Source of the DNA: Mangrovibacter yixingensis
GTDB taxonomy: Bacteria; Pseudomonadota; Gammaproteobacteria; Enterobacterales; Enterobacteriaceae
Length of the DNA stretch: 64,000 nucleotides
Direction of reading: 5' to 3'
Assembly (NCBI RefSeq): GCF_020523985.1
Contig: NZ_JAIVKM010000002.1
Span: 124,001 to 188,000 of the forward strand
Of this stretch, positions 48,112 through 55,969 are shown piece by piece (the stretch's first letter is position 1; each line of letters opens with the position of its first letter). A program made the translations under genes and the position numbers. The notes under the pieces were generated by a model. It saw nothing but the letters and a program-made list of their open reading frames with translations, did not search any database and was not told the origin of the DNA.

Positions 48112-49504
48112 GAACGTGCTCCCCAGCGAAATCAGCGTGAGATGAAGAAACAGAAAGTGCCTGTGCAATGGAACCTGCGGCGATTTTTCCCTGCCGCACC
48201 GCATCGACCGTGAGGTCAAGGCCACCGAAGCAACAGTCGCCCCCCGCCCAGACGCCCGGCAACGAAGTCTGGCCCTGTTCATTGGTTAAGATGCGGCCCT
48301 GTTTAAGGGTTATCGCCGCGCCTGCCGGGGCCGGATCGTAAGTCTGACCAACCGCTTTCAGTACCCAGTCCGCCGTCAGTGTGTAGTGCTCGCCACTGTC
48401 CACCAGCCCGGTGTCACTTAGGGTCACCACACTGAACGTCACGCCAGTCACCTGGTTATTTTGCTGTTCATACGCCAGCGGTGCAGACCAGTAACGCAGC
48501 GTGACACCATTGTCTTTGGCAAACGCCTGTTCTTTGGGTGAGGCTTTCATGGATTCAGCCCCACGGCGGTACACCAGCGTGACATCACGCGCACCGAGCT
48601 TCTTCGCCTGAACGGCGGCATCAATCGCCGTCATCCCACCGCCAATCACCACCACGTTACGGCCAACGGGCAACTGGCTGAGGTCTGTGCTCTGGCGCAG
48701 GCGGGCAATAAAATCAACGGCATCCATTACGCCTGCGGGTTCTGCCGAGCCCAGGCTTACGCTGTTAACAGCCGCAAGCCCCAGGCCGAGGAAAACAGCG
48801 TCATACTCTTCACGCAGTGTATTAAGGTGAACATCCTGCCCCAGGCGGGTTTGTGGGTGAAAATGAATGCCGCCCACGGACAACAGCCATGCCACTTCTT
48901 TGCTGGCAAAGTCTTCGCCCACTTTGTAGCGCGCAAGGCCATATTCATTCAGCCCACCCGCTTTCGGGCTGGCGTCAAACATATCCACTTCGTGGCCTGC
49001 AACTGCAAGTTGATGCGCAACAGTCAGGCCTGCGGGCCCTGCACCAACCACGGCCACACGCTTCCCGGTGGCGGGAGCACGAATAAACAGCGGCTTGCCA
49101 CCATCAGCAAAGAACTGGTCGGTGGCAAAACGCTGGAGCAATGCAATGTTCAGCGGTTTGCCATCCTGTGCGTTACGCACACAAGCCTGCTGGCACAGGT
49201 TTTCTGTTGGGCAAACCCTGCTGCAAATCCCCCCCAGCACATTGGCTGAGAGAATCAGTTCGGCGGCACCACGCGTATTGTTTTGTGCCACACGGTGAAT
49301 AAAACCAGGAACATCGATATCTGCCGGGCATGCCTGGCTGCACGGCGCGTCATAGCAGTAATGGCAACGGTCAGCTTCTGTTACAGCCTGGTGTGCTGTG
49401 AGTGGGGCTTCGCAATCGGCAAACTCACGCGCGTAATCTGCCGGGGCTAATCTGCCAGCCTGTACGCCAGCCAGATCAATACCCAAAGGTGCATGTTTAT
49501 TCAC
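48104..49504 (-). CDS. preT: NAD-dependent dihydropyrimidine dehydrogenase subunit PreT
   Basis: A 466-residue flavoprotein like the small subunit of glutamate synthase. The N-terminal iron-sulfur motifs CHYCYDAPCSQACP and CSRVCPTENLCQQAC are followed by FAD-binding VAVVGAGPAGLTVAHQL and NAD-binding VVVIGGGMTAIDAA. The GTG at 49504 has GGAGG six bases before it. It overlaps the end of a 31-codon frame by eight bases, which suggests coupled translation. Starts further upstream add sequence without family match. Confidence 0.92.
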   Translation of the reverse strand: MNKHAPLGIDLAGVQAGRLAPADYAREFADCEAPLTAHQAVTEADRCHYCYDAPCSQACPADIDVPGFIHRVAQNNTRGAAELILSANVLGGICSRVCPTENLCQQACVRNAQDGKPLNIALLQRFATDQFFADGGKPLFIRAPATGKRVAVVGAGPAGLTVAHQLAVAGHEVDMFDASPKAGGLNEYGLARYKVGEDFASKEVAWLLSVGGIHFHPQTRLGQDVHLNTLREEYDAVFLGLGLAAVNSVSLGSAEPAGVMDAVDFIARLRQSTDLSQLPVGRNVVVIGGGMTAIDAAVQAKKLGARDVTLVYRRGAESMKASPKEQAFAKDNGVTLRYWSAPLAYEQQNNQVTGVTFSVVTLSDTGLVDSGEHYTLTADWVLKAVGQTYDPAPAGAAITLKQGRILTNEQGQTSLPGVWAGGDCCFGGLDLTVDAVRQGKIAAGSIAQALSVSSSHADFAGEHVHG

Positions 49505-49592
49505 AAGCCACCTCCTGCACTTGCCAAAAATGGAACAGGGGCAGCTCGGTGGGGCAACGAACAACAACATACTGCGGGAAGTCTGTGCTCAT
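49497..49592 (-). CDS. 31-residue leader peptide or small protein upstream of preT
   Basis: ATG at 49592 with AGGAG seven bases before it opens a 31-codon frame (MSTDFPQYVVVRCPTELPLF and 11 more residues) ending in TAA at 49497-49499. Its last eight bases overlap the preT GTG start, whose ribosome site lies inside the frame. It contains two cysteines. No family was recognised. It could couple preT translation or be a small subunit. Confidence 0.55.
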   Translation of the reverse strand: MSTDFPQYVVVRCPTELPLFHFWQVQEVACE

Positions 49593-49641
49593 TATGCTTC
49601 TCCTGAAAGATGCAGTTCACGAAAAGGCTGGCTGCAAATTT

Positions 49642-49657
49642 TTGACCAAATGGTTAA
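49642..49657 (-). promoter_or_regulatory. RutR-type operator upstream of preT
   Basis: TTGACCAAATGGTTAA differs by one base from the known RutR palindrome TTGACCA-N2-TGGTCAA. It lies 50 bases before the leader frame. Confidence 0.82.
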
Positions 49658-49834
49658 GTTTTCAGGAATACCCATGCGATTTGCATGCCATTTATTTCAT
49701 CTTCCCTTAACCCTTCAAAAATAAGGCTTAAGGCCATCAGCACCCTTTAAGAAATTCAATGCTTCTCTTCATTTTGGTGCATTTCGCACCATTTTTGACA
49801 CCGTTAGCCACATTTAAAAGCAATAAGCCCGCTG

Positions 49835-50482
49835 TTACTCAAGGCCACAAATCCGCAAAACACAACTCAGCACATGCTGGGTTGCACGCTCTTCAGCGCC
49901 TTTGCTGTGAGCATCACTGCCCAAAATTGCGGCTATCTGAATATCAAAGTCGGCGTAGGTTTGGGTCATCGACCAGACGGTAAAAAAGAAGTGGGTGGTG
50001 TCAGTTGCGCGTAACTTTCCCTGCGCTATCCAGCCATCCAGCATGCGTGCTTTTTCAGCCACCAACTGGCGTAACTGATTTTGCAGTAACGGGTGCACCA
50101 CCTGCGCCCCCTGCAATATTTCATTGGCAAACAGCTTCGAGGCATCCGGGCGAGTAAAGCTAAAGCGGATTTTTTTTCGTACATAAGACTCCAGCGCCAC
50201 TTTCGGGTCTGCATCCGCCACCATGGCCTCAAGGGGAGCCAGCCAGTCATGGAGAATGCGCTCCAGCACCCGCAGATACAGGTTTTGTTTATTGCCAAAG
50301 TAGTAGTGAAGATTGGGTTTGGGGAGTTGGGCTTCATCGGCTATTTGTTGCATGGTCGCACCGCGAAAACCATAACGGGCAAACACCCGCTCAGCTGCGG
50401 GCAGGATAACGGCTTCATTGTCCTGGCGAATACGCCCTTTTTCTGGGCTTTCCACCATGCCACTGAGCAATACATCATTCAT
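49835..50482 (-). CDS. RutR-like TetR-family regulator of pyrimidine catabolism
   Basis: A 215-residue TetR-family protein. Its HTH is FRGATMQQIADEAQLPKPNLHYYFGNKQNLYLRVL, and the C-terminal part resembles RutR (LHDWLAPLEAM, FTVWSMTQTYADFDIQI). RutR senses uracil in E. coli. The two RutR-type boxes near 49642 and 54496 make this the likely regulator of the whole cluster. It follows the importer genes and precedes preT. The exact start is uncertain, as no ribosome site is well placed before 50482. Confidence 0.85.
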   Translation of the reverse strand: MNDVLLSGMVESPEKGRIRQDNEAVILPAAERVFARYGFRGATMQQIADEAQLPKPNLHYYFGNKQNLYLRVLERILHDWLAPLEAMVADADPKVALESYVRKKIRFSFTRPDASKLFANEILQGAQVVHPLLQNQLRQLVAEKARMLDGWIAQGKLRATDTTHFFFTVWSMTQTYADFDIQIAAILGSDAHSKGAEERATQHVLSCVLRICGLE

Positions 50483-50537
50483 TAGTTAACTTACGCCTCC
50501 GAAACGAATGAAATGCGCCCTCCCTGGCGCAGAAGTA

Positions 50538-51554
50538 TTACTGCAATTTGGCAGCGGCATCCCATACTGCGTGGGTCATAGCAGCATCGCCGGGGTCTTT
50601 CTTAATCACCGGGGTATCGCCGCCACTGTGCAGCAGAACATCAATGGTGCGATGGTAGGCTGCCGGGTCAAGCCAGCCAATTTTTGGGGTGTTCGCGTTG
50701 GTTATCAGTTTGGCGACATTTTCCATCTGGCGTGTTTGCCCTTCCACGGTGGAAGCACCGGAGGCATCTTCAGCGACTACAATTTTCGCCGCTTCTTCCG
50801 GGTGTTTAACGGCATAATTCCACCCTTCAAATGACGCTTTCAGGAATTTCGCCATTTTGCTAACAAACGCCGGGTCTTTGAGGTCCGGGCCACGTACGTA
50901 CAAGCCGTCTTCCAGGGTTGAAACCCCTTCGTCTTCATACGGGAAATTAATCAGTTCATCTTTTTTCAGCCCAGCGTCAATTAACTGCCAGTATTCGTTG
51001 TAATTCATGGTGGAGATACAGGCCGCCTGGTCTTGTAACAGCGGGTCAACGTTGAAGCCCTGTTTTAAGATGGTGATATCTTTACCCGGTTTCAGCCCCA
51101 GTTTGTTCATCCAGTTAAAGAAGGGGTATTCGTTGCCGCCAAACCAGACTCCAAGGGTTTTACCTTTAAAGTCCGCCGGGGTTTTAATGCCACTGGCTTT
51201 TTTACAGGTGAGCATCATGCCCGAGCGGTCATACACCTGAGCAATATTCACTAATGGAACGCCAGCCTCGCGGGAAGCAAGGGCATCAGGCAGCCAGTCA
51301 ACAATGACATCTGCAGATTTACCGGCGATCACCTGGACTGGCGAAATATCTGTTCCGCCAGGCTTGATAGTGACATCCAGACCTTCTTTTTGATAAAAGC
51401 CTTTCGCCTGCGCCACGTAATAACCAGCAAACTGTGCTTGCGGCACCCATTTTAATTGGAGCGTTACTTTCTCTGCGGCAAAGGTTTGGAAGGCGAGCGT
51501 CGCAGACATTGCCGCCAGCAACAATCCCCGGCGAAAAGCAGAACGTTTTATCAT
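50538..51554 (-). CDS. ABC transporter substrate-binding protein (NMT1/THI5-like), probably pyrimidine
   Basis: A 338-residue periplasmic protein with a signal peptide (MIKRSAFRRGLLLAAMSATL to QTFA). The NMT1/THI5-like fold is marked by LQLKWVPQAQFAGYYVAQAKGFYQKEGLDV. The C-terminal part is longer than in short family members. The clustered catabolic genes indicate uracil/thymine or a related ring as ligand (inference). The ATG at 51554 follows GAGGAG; the frame is open further upstream without a ribosome site. Confidence 0.86.
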   Translation of the reverse strand: MIKRSAFRRGLLLAAMSATLAFQTFAAEKVTLQLKWVPQAQFAGYYVAQAKGFYQKEGLDVTIKPGGTDISPVQVIAGKSADVIVDWLPDALASREAGVPLVNIAQVYDRSGMMLTCKKASGIKTPADFKGKTLGVWFGGNEYPFFNWMNKLGLKPGKDITILKQGFNVDPLLQDQAACISTMNYNEYWQLIDAGLKKDELINFPYEDEGVSTLEDGLYVRGPDLKDPAFVSKMAKFLKASFEGWNYAVKHPEEAAKIVVAEDASGASTVEGQTRQMENVAKLITNANTPKIGWLDPAAYHRTIDVLLHSGGDTPVIKKDPGDAAMTHAVWDAAAKLQ

Positions 51555-51686
51555 TGAGTAACTCCTCGGGTTAGGTATGTATATCCCCAGAATCATTCCG
51601 GCACACCGCTACCAGCTACCGGTATTAAAAAGGGAATACAAACGTGCTAAGCATCATTAATTAACGTTATTTTTCATTCACTTCGC

Positions 51687-52754
51687 TTACGACATACCAC
51701 GCACTGTGGGATGCCAGAAATTAATCCGCCGGTCCAGGCGAACAACCAGGGCGTACATCAGAGAACCAGCAACTGAGGCCACCACAATGGCAGACCACAC
51801 CACCGGCATATGCATACGCGCAGATTCGGTAGAAATACGAAAGCCCAGCCCGGCAGTGGGCGAGCCAAAAAACTCCGCAACAATGGCGGTAATTAATGAC
51901 AGCGTTGCATTCACTTTCAGAGCACTAAAAATGAACGGCATGGCTTCAGGCAGGCGCAAGGAAAGCAGGCTCTGGCGCGGCGTGGCGGCATAGCAATACA
52001 TCAGTTCCTGCTCCATTTTCCCGCAGGATTTCAGGCCTGCCAGCGTGCTCACCAACGCCGGGAAAAAAGTGACCAGGGTGACAACAGCCGCTTTGGAAGG
52101 CCAGTCGAAACCAAACCACATCACCGCAATGGGTGCCACACCCACTAACGGCACGGTACTGGTCAGGTTTGCAACCGGCAGTAACCCGCGTTGCAGGAAA
52201 GGCAGGCGGTCTATCAATAAAGCAACCACAATACCCAGCCCGCTTCCCAGTACATAACCCGCCAGCACAGACTTAATCACCGTTTGCAGGACATCGCCCA
52301 TCAGCATACCTAAGCTGCTCACCAGCGCTGAAACAATCGCCAGTGGCGCAGGTAAAATGACCTGTGGCACATCAAACGCCGTGACCAGAATTTGCCAAAA
52401 CACCAGAATCCACAGCCCCAACAAGCTGGCGACCAGGCTTGCGGGTAGTGGCGTGCGGGCAAGGCGCTGCACACTGACCACCGCCAGTAATGCTACCGCC
52501 GCCAGAGTTAACCCACTGAACGGCAGCCATGCCAGCCAAACGGTGCCCGCTGCCAGGGTGATGGCAAAAGCCGCCATGCGCCAGACCGGCAATGTGGGTG
52601 AACAGGCCAGAAGCGCACTGATGATCAGCACCAGGTTTACCGCCACCAGCACACCGTTTGCCTGCGGGGTAACGGAGAGTTGAACCAGGGATAAAACCAG
52701 TAACAGCAGAGCCAGCAGCAGTGGGATAACCCCCGGAATAGTTTTACCTTTCAT
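51687..52754 (-). CDS. ABC transporter permease 2 (pyrimidine importer)
   Basis: A 355-residue SsuC/TauC-type permease with an extra N-terminal block of hydrophobic segments (about 1-105). The binding-protein-dependent permease domain follows, with the EAA-type loop CYAATPRQSLLSLRLPEAMPFIFSALK. The start ATG overlaps the stop of the preceding permease. It pairs with that permease as a heterodimer. Confidence 0.85.
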   Translation of the reverse strand: MKGKTIPGVIPLLLALLLLVLSLVQLSVTPQANGVLVAVNLVLIISALLACSPTLPVWRMAAFAITLAAGTVWLAWLPFSGLTLAAVALLAVVSVQRLARTPLPASLVASLLGLWILVFWQILVTAFDVPQVILPAPLAIVSALVSSLGMLMGDVLQTVIKSVLAGYVLGSGLGIVVALLIDRLPFLQRGLLPVANLTSTVPLVGVAPIAVMWFGFDWPSKAAVVTLVTFFPALVSTLAGLKSCGKMEQELMYCYAATPRQSLLSLRLPEAMPFIFSALKVNATLSLITAIVAEFFGSPTAGLGFRISTESARMHMPVVWSAIVVASVAGSLMYALVVRLDRRINFWHPTVRGMS

Positions 52755-53650
52755 CACACCCCCTTACGCTTACGCATGACCAGGCGCTCAGCCAGTGTGA
52801 CCATGCCGGTTAATGCCAGGCCCAGTAGCGACGCCATAACCAGCGCCGACCAAATTTGCACTGTGTTGCCGTAATAAGAACCGGTCAGCAGGCGAGCCCC
52901 TAACCCGGCCTGCGCGCCTGTCGGCAGCTCTGCTACCATGGTGCCCACCAGCCCACTGGCAATAGCGACACGAAAAGCGGGGAACAGATACGGCAAGGCA
53001 GAAGGCAGGCGCACCATCCAGAAGATATGGATCCGGCTGGCCGCCCAGGTGTGTACCAGCTCCATCTCCATTTTTTGCGGGGAACGCAGCCCCTGAACGG
53101 TGGCTATCGTGACCGGGAAAAAGCACAAGTACATGGCGATCGTCGCCTTGGGCAACATACCGGTTATCCCCATGCTGCCGAGGATTATCAGCACGATGGG
53201 TGCAATAGCCAGCACCGGAATGGTTTGTGAGGCCACAATCCACGGCAACAATGCTTTATCCAGTGTGCGCGAATGAACAATACACACCGCCAGCAAAATC
53301 CCCAGCACCACCCCCATAGCGAAACCGGTTAGTGCTGCACTGGCCGTCACCCAGGTGTGCAATAGCAGGTTACGTGGTGATGTCACCGGCCATTGAGTCA
53401 GGCTGTTCCAAATATCGGCAACAATTTGGTGGGGTGCGGGCAGTAACGGGCGAGTGGCATTTAGCGAGGCAACAATCAGGTCTGCCGTATTCCAGGATGC
53501 ACGGTGGGACAACACCCGGTCAATGGTGCCATGGGCATTCAGCGCCACAGCCAGGGCATACCACAATACAATCACCGCCAGCAGCACCACACTGACAGGC
53601 AGAGTATGGAACGTTAAACGCCGCCCCCAGGTGAGCGTTTTAGTGGTCAT
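52754..53650 (-). CDS. ABC transporter permease 1 (pyrimidine importer)
   Basis: A 298-residue permease with six or so membrane segments. The EAA-type loop is HTWAASRIHIFWMVRLPSALPYLFPAFR. It starts at ATG 53650, overlapping the end of the ATPase gene by 11 bases, and ends overlapping the next permease. Confidence 0.87.
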   Translation of the reverse strand: MTTKTLTWGRRLTFHTLPVSVVLLAVIVLWYALAVALNAHGTIDRVLSHRASWNTADLIVASLNATRPLLPAPHQIVADIWNSLTQWPVTSPRNLLLHTWVTASAALTGFAMGVVLGILLAVCIVHSRTLDKALLPWIVASQTIPVLAIAPIVLIILGSMGITGMLPKATIAMYLCFFPVTIATVQGLRSPQKMEMELVHTWAASRIHIFWMVRLPSALPYLFPAFRVAIASGLVGTMVAELPTGAQAGLGARLLTGSYYGNTVQIWSALVMASLLGLALTGMVTLAERLVMRKRKGV

Positions 53651-54473
53651 GATGCCCCTCCACCAGCGCTTCCCTTACTTCCTGGGATAGCTGCATAAAT
53701 GCAGCTGTATCGCGGATCGCAAGGTCACGTTCAGCAGGCAGAGGCGAATCAATCACTTTAATAATGCGCCCAGGCCGGGGAGACATAATGACGATTTTGG
53801 TGGACAGGTATACCGCTTCAGAAATGGAGTGCGTCACAAACACCATCGTGCGTTGTTCGTGATACCACAGTTGTTGCAGTTGCTGGTTGAGGTTATCGCG
53901 GGTCAGCTCATCCAGCGCGCCGAAAGGTTCATCCATCATCAATATTTTGGGTTCAAAACCTAAAGCACGGGCAATGGAGACACGCTGTTGCATCCCACCG
54001 GATAACTGCCAGGGGTACTTTTTCTCAAACCCTTTTAGCCCAACACGCGCCAGTTGCTCACGGGCAATTTCATCACACCGGCCTGGCGGCACACCCTGAA
54101 TCTGTAATGGCAACATGACATTCGCCAGCACCGTGCGCCACGGGAGCAACACAGGTGCCTGGAAGACATAACCATAAGCCCCGGACTGGCGGGCTTCAGA
54201 AGGAGACATATCGTTGACCAGTAACTCACCTGAACTGACCTGTTCGAGATCGGCAATGGCACGCAGTAAGGTTGTTTTTCCGCAACCGGATGGCCCAATG
54301 AAAGAGACAAACTCACCCTGGCGAATTGTCAGCCTGACATCTTTAAGTGCATGTACTGGCTGGTCAGCCGCCGGGTAGATGACATTCACATCACGTACCG
54401 TAATGGCTGGCCGTGCAGTGGCGGGTTTTAAAGACACCACTGCAGATTCTTCCTCATACATTAGCTGGCTCAT
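53640..54473 (-). CDS. ABC transporter ATPase (NitT/TauT class, pyrimidine importer)
   Basis: A 277-residue ATPase: Walker A GPSGCGKTT, Q-loop YVFQAPVLLPW, signature LSGGMQQRVSIARALG, Walker B ILMMDEPFGALD and switch His in VTHSISEA. It is the first gene of the importer operon (ATPase, permease, permease, binding protein, TetR). Confidence 0.9.
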   Translation of the reverse strand: MSQLMYEEESAVVSLKPATARPAITVRDVNVIYPAADQPVHALKDVRLTIRQGEFVSFIGPSGCGKTTLLRAIADLEQVSSGELLVNDMSPSEARQSGAYGYVFQAPVLLPWRTVLANVMLPLQIQGVPPGRCDEIAREQLARVGLKGFEKKYPWQLSGGMQQRVSIARALGFEPKILMMDEPFGALDELTRDNLNQQLQQLWYHEQRTMVFVTHSISEAVYLSTKIVIMSPRPGRIIKVIDSPLPAERDLAIRDTAAFMQLSQEVREALVEGHHDH

Positions 54474-54495
54474 TCCCCTGCTCCCCTGTCAATTT

Positions 54496-54511
54496 TTGAC
54501 TGGTTGGTTAA
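54496..54511 (-). promoter_or_regulatory. RutR-type operator upstream of the importer operon
   Basis: TTGACTGGTTGGTTAA shares the TTGAC and TGGTTAA arms and the flanking AATTT and GTTT with the preT box at 49642. It lies 23 bases before the ATPase start. Confidence 0.72.
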
Positions 54512-54603
54512 GTTTCTCTTGGTTATGCCATTTCTGTGCCAGAGTGAAAAATCGCAAGTACACAGCATGTTTGCAGCAATTGGCAGCAAGATATGAACTT
54601 TTA

Positions 54604-54622
54604 TTGACCAGATGTGGTGCAA
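54604..54622. promoter_or_regulatory. Weaker RutR-like half-site pair
   Basis: TTGACCA at 54604-54610 is followed by TGGTGCAA four bases later, an imperfect and wider-spaced relative of the RutR box. Confidence 0.3.
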
Positions 54623-54703
54623 AAAACAACAGAATTGCTTTGTGATGGGGCAAGAAAGAAGTGAGAACGATAAAAACCAGGGTAAGCGCGCTGAAAAGGT
54701 GAT

Positions 54704-54749
54704 GAAAAAGACAGCAACTGCCATCCTATAAAAGGGGCGCAGTTGCTGT
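54704..54749 (-). terminator. Strong minus-strand terminator after the 34-residue ORF
   Basis: ACAGCAACTGC pairs with GCAGTTGCTGT (11 pairs), followed on the minus strand by CTTTTTC. It begins at the stop codon of the small frame at 54749-54853. Confidence 0.9.
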
Positions 54750-54853
54750 TAGTGACAGATACCCACCACCTTTGTGGCAGTTGGCGGAAAAACCAGCAAA
54801 AATACCGTCATGGCTATCAGAATGACTAATATCTGCTGCCCGATACTGAACAT
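54749..54853 (-). CDS. Possible 34-residue single-pass membrane protein
   Basis: The frame MFSIGQQILVILIAMTVFLL plus 14 residues has one hydrophobic helix (about residues 7-24) and a short polar tail. It ends exactly at a strong minus-strand terminator and shares no strand with any neighbour, so something on this strand is transcribed here. The ribosome site is weak (AGAAAG). No family recognised. A 104-codon in-frame extension would overlap the DapF-like gene and is less likely. Confidence 0.4.
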   Translation of the reverse strand: MFSIGQQILVILIAMTVFLLVFPPTATKVVGICH

Positions 54854-54943
54854 TCTTTCTGCCAGAACAGCAACACTGGCATAACCGGCAAAAAACGGTA
54901 TGGTTTGCTGATGAAAATTGTTAATGACTTTCAGGAACTCACC

Positions 54944-55795
54944 ATGGAAAACCCGCTTACCTTCCACCGCTACCACGGGCTTGGCAACGACTACCTGGTC
55001 TGCCACCACAGTGTGGCGGCACAACTGACTAACCAGCAGATCCAGCGCATTTGTGACCGCCATTATGGCATTGGCTCCGATGGCCTGTTGGTGGATGGCG
55101 ATGACGGCGATACCCCCACATTGCGTATTATTAACCCCGATGCTTCAGAAGCTGAAAAAAGCGGCAATGGGCTGAGGATCTATGCCCGTTATCTGTTCGA
55201 TTGCGGCCGCGTGGCGCACACGCCTTTTAAAGTAAATACCCTTGGCGGCCAGGTTTCCTGCCTGGTGGAAGAAGGGGCACATCAAGTGGTTGTGGATATG
55301 GGCGAAGCCCGTTTTAACCCTGCCGCCCTGCCAGCATTAGTAGAAGGCACAGAAGCACTGGCTCTGCCATTAATGCTGGGCGGTAAATCCTGGCAGGCCA
55401 CCCTGGTTTCCATGGGCAACCCACATTGCGTTATCCGTGTGGAAAAGCTCGACCTGAACCTGGTACAACAATTGGGTGGGCAAGTGGAAACCTTGCCCTT
55501 ATTCCCCCGGCGCACCAATGTGCAGTTTGTGGAAGTGCTGGACCGCAATAATATCAATATTGGTATTTGGGAACGGGGAGCCGGTTATACCCTGGCTTCC
55601 GGCAGCAGCAGTTGTGCCGCCGCCAGTGCCATGTACAAACTGGGGTTAGTGGATGAACAAGTCACTGTGCATATGCCAGGCGGGCAGCTCACCATTACGC
55701 TGAATAAAGATTTCCAGGTCAGAATGCGTGGCCCGGTACAGAAAGTTGCTACTATTCAGTTAGATAACGACTGTTTTTTTGATATACCCTGTTAA
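54944..55795 (+). CDS. DapF-like epimerase homologue with both catalytic cysteines replaced by serine
   Basis: A 283-residue protein with the two-domain diaminopimelate epimerase fold: FHRYHGLGNDYLV, GIGSDGLL, SMGNPHCV, RRTNVQFVEV and ERGAGYT. In DapF the catalytic cysteines lie in C-G-N-G and A-C-G. Here they read EKSGNG (Ser73) and LASGSSSC (Ser219). It therefore cannot use the DapF two-thiol mechanism and may be an isomerase or dehydratase of another substrate. The ATG at 54944 follows AGGAACTCACC. It stands alone with its own terminator, so it is not the housekeeping dapF. Confidence 0.85.
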   Translation: MENPLTFHRYHGLGNDYLVCHHSVAAQLTNQQIQRICDRHYGIGSDGLLVDGDDGDTPTLRIINPDASEAEKSGNGLRIYARYLFDCGRVAHTPFKVNTLGGQVSCLVEEGAHQVVVDMGEARFNPAALPALVEGTEALALPLMLGGKSWQATLVSMGNPHCVIRVEKLDLNLVQQLGGQVETLPLFPRRTNVQFVEVLDRNNINIGIWERGAGYTLASGSSSCAAASAMYKLGLVDEQVTVHMPGGQLTITLNKDFQVRMRGPVQKVATIQLDNDCFFDIPC

Positions 55796-55812
55796 GCTCA
55801 AATCCCGAAATG

Positions 55813-55842
55813 AAGCCGGGCTTCCCGCTTTGCCCGGCTTTA
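55813..55842 (+). terminator. Terminator of the DapF-like gene
   Basis: AAGCCGGGC/GCCCGGCTT nine-pair stem with a ten-base loop followed by TAATAC, 18 bases after the stop. Confidence 0.75.
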
Positions 55843-55969
55843 ATACACATAAATCAGCAGCAACCGCACATATTCTGTGTATTCCCTTCAAGTTATTCCC
55901 CGATTAGTCGATAGCAGATAGATAAAAATAACTTTCCTCCTACAACTTGTTACTCACCGGGAGTTCAGA

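Noticed and set aside
48112-48282. N-terminal extension of PreA into the preT coding region
   Set aside because: It is merely open sequence antiparallel to no known domain; the ATG at 48111 gives the conserved PreA start.
49775-49791. TGGTGC/GCACCA hairpin as terminator of the RutR-like gene
   Set aside because: The T run follows it on the plus strand, but the gene is on the minus strand; there is no plus-strand gene to terminate.
54854-55063. N-terminal extension of the 34-residue minus-strand frame to 104 residues
   Set aside because: It would run antisense through the start of the DapF-like gene and has no family resemblance; the short form is the more economical reading.
54944-55795. 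DapF-like gene as a decayed pseudogene
   Set aside because: The frame is full length, all other motifs are intact, and both cysteines changed specifically to serine, which argues for function.
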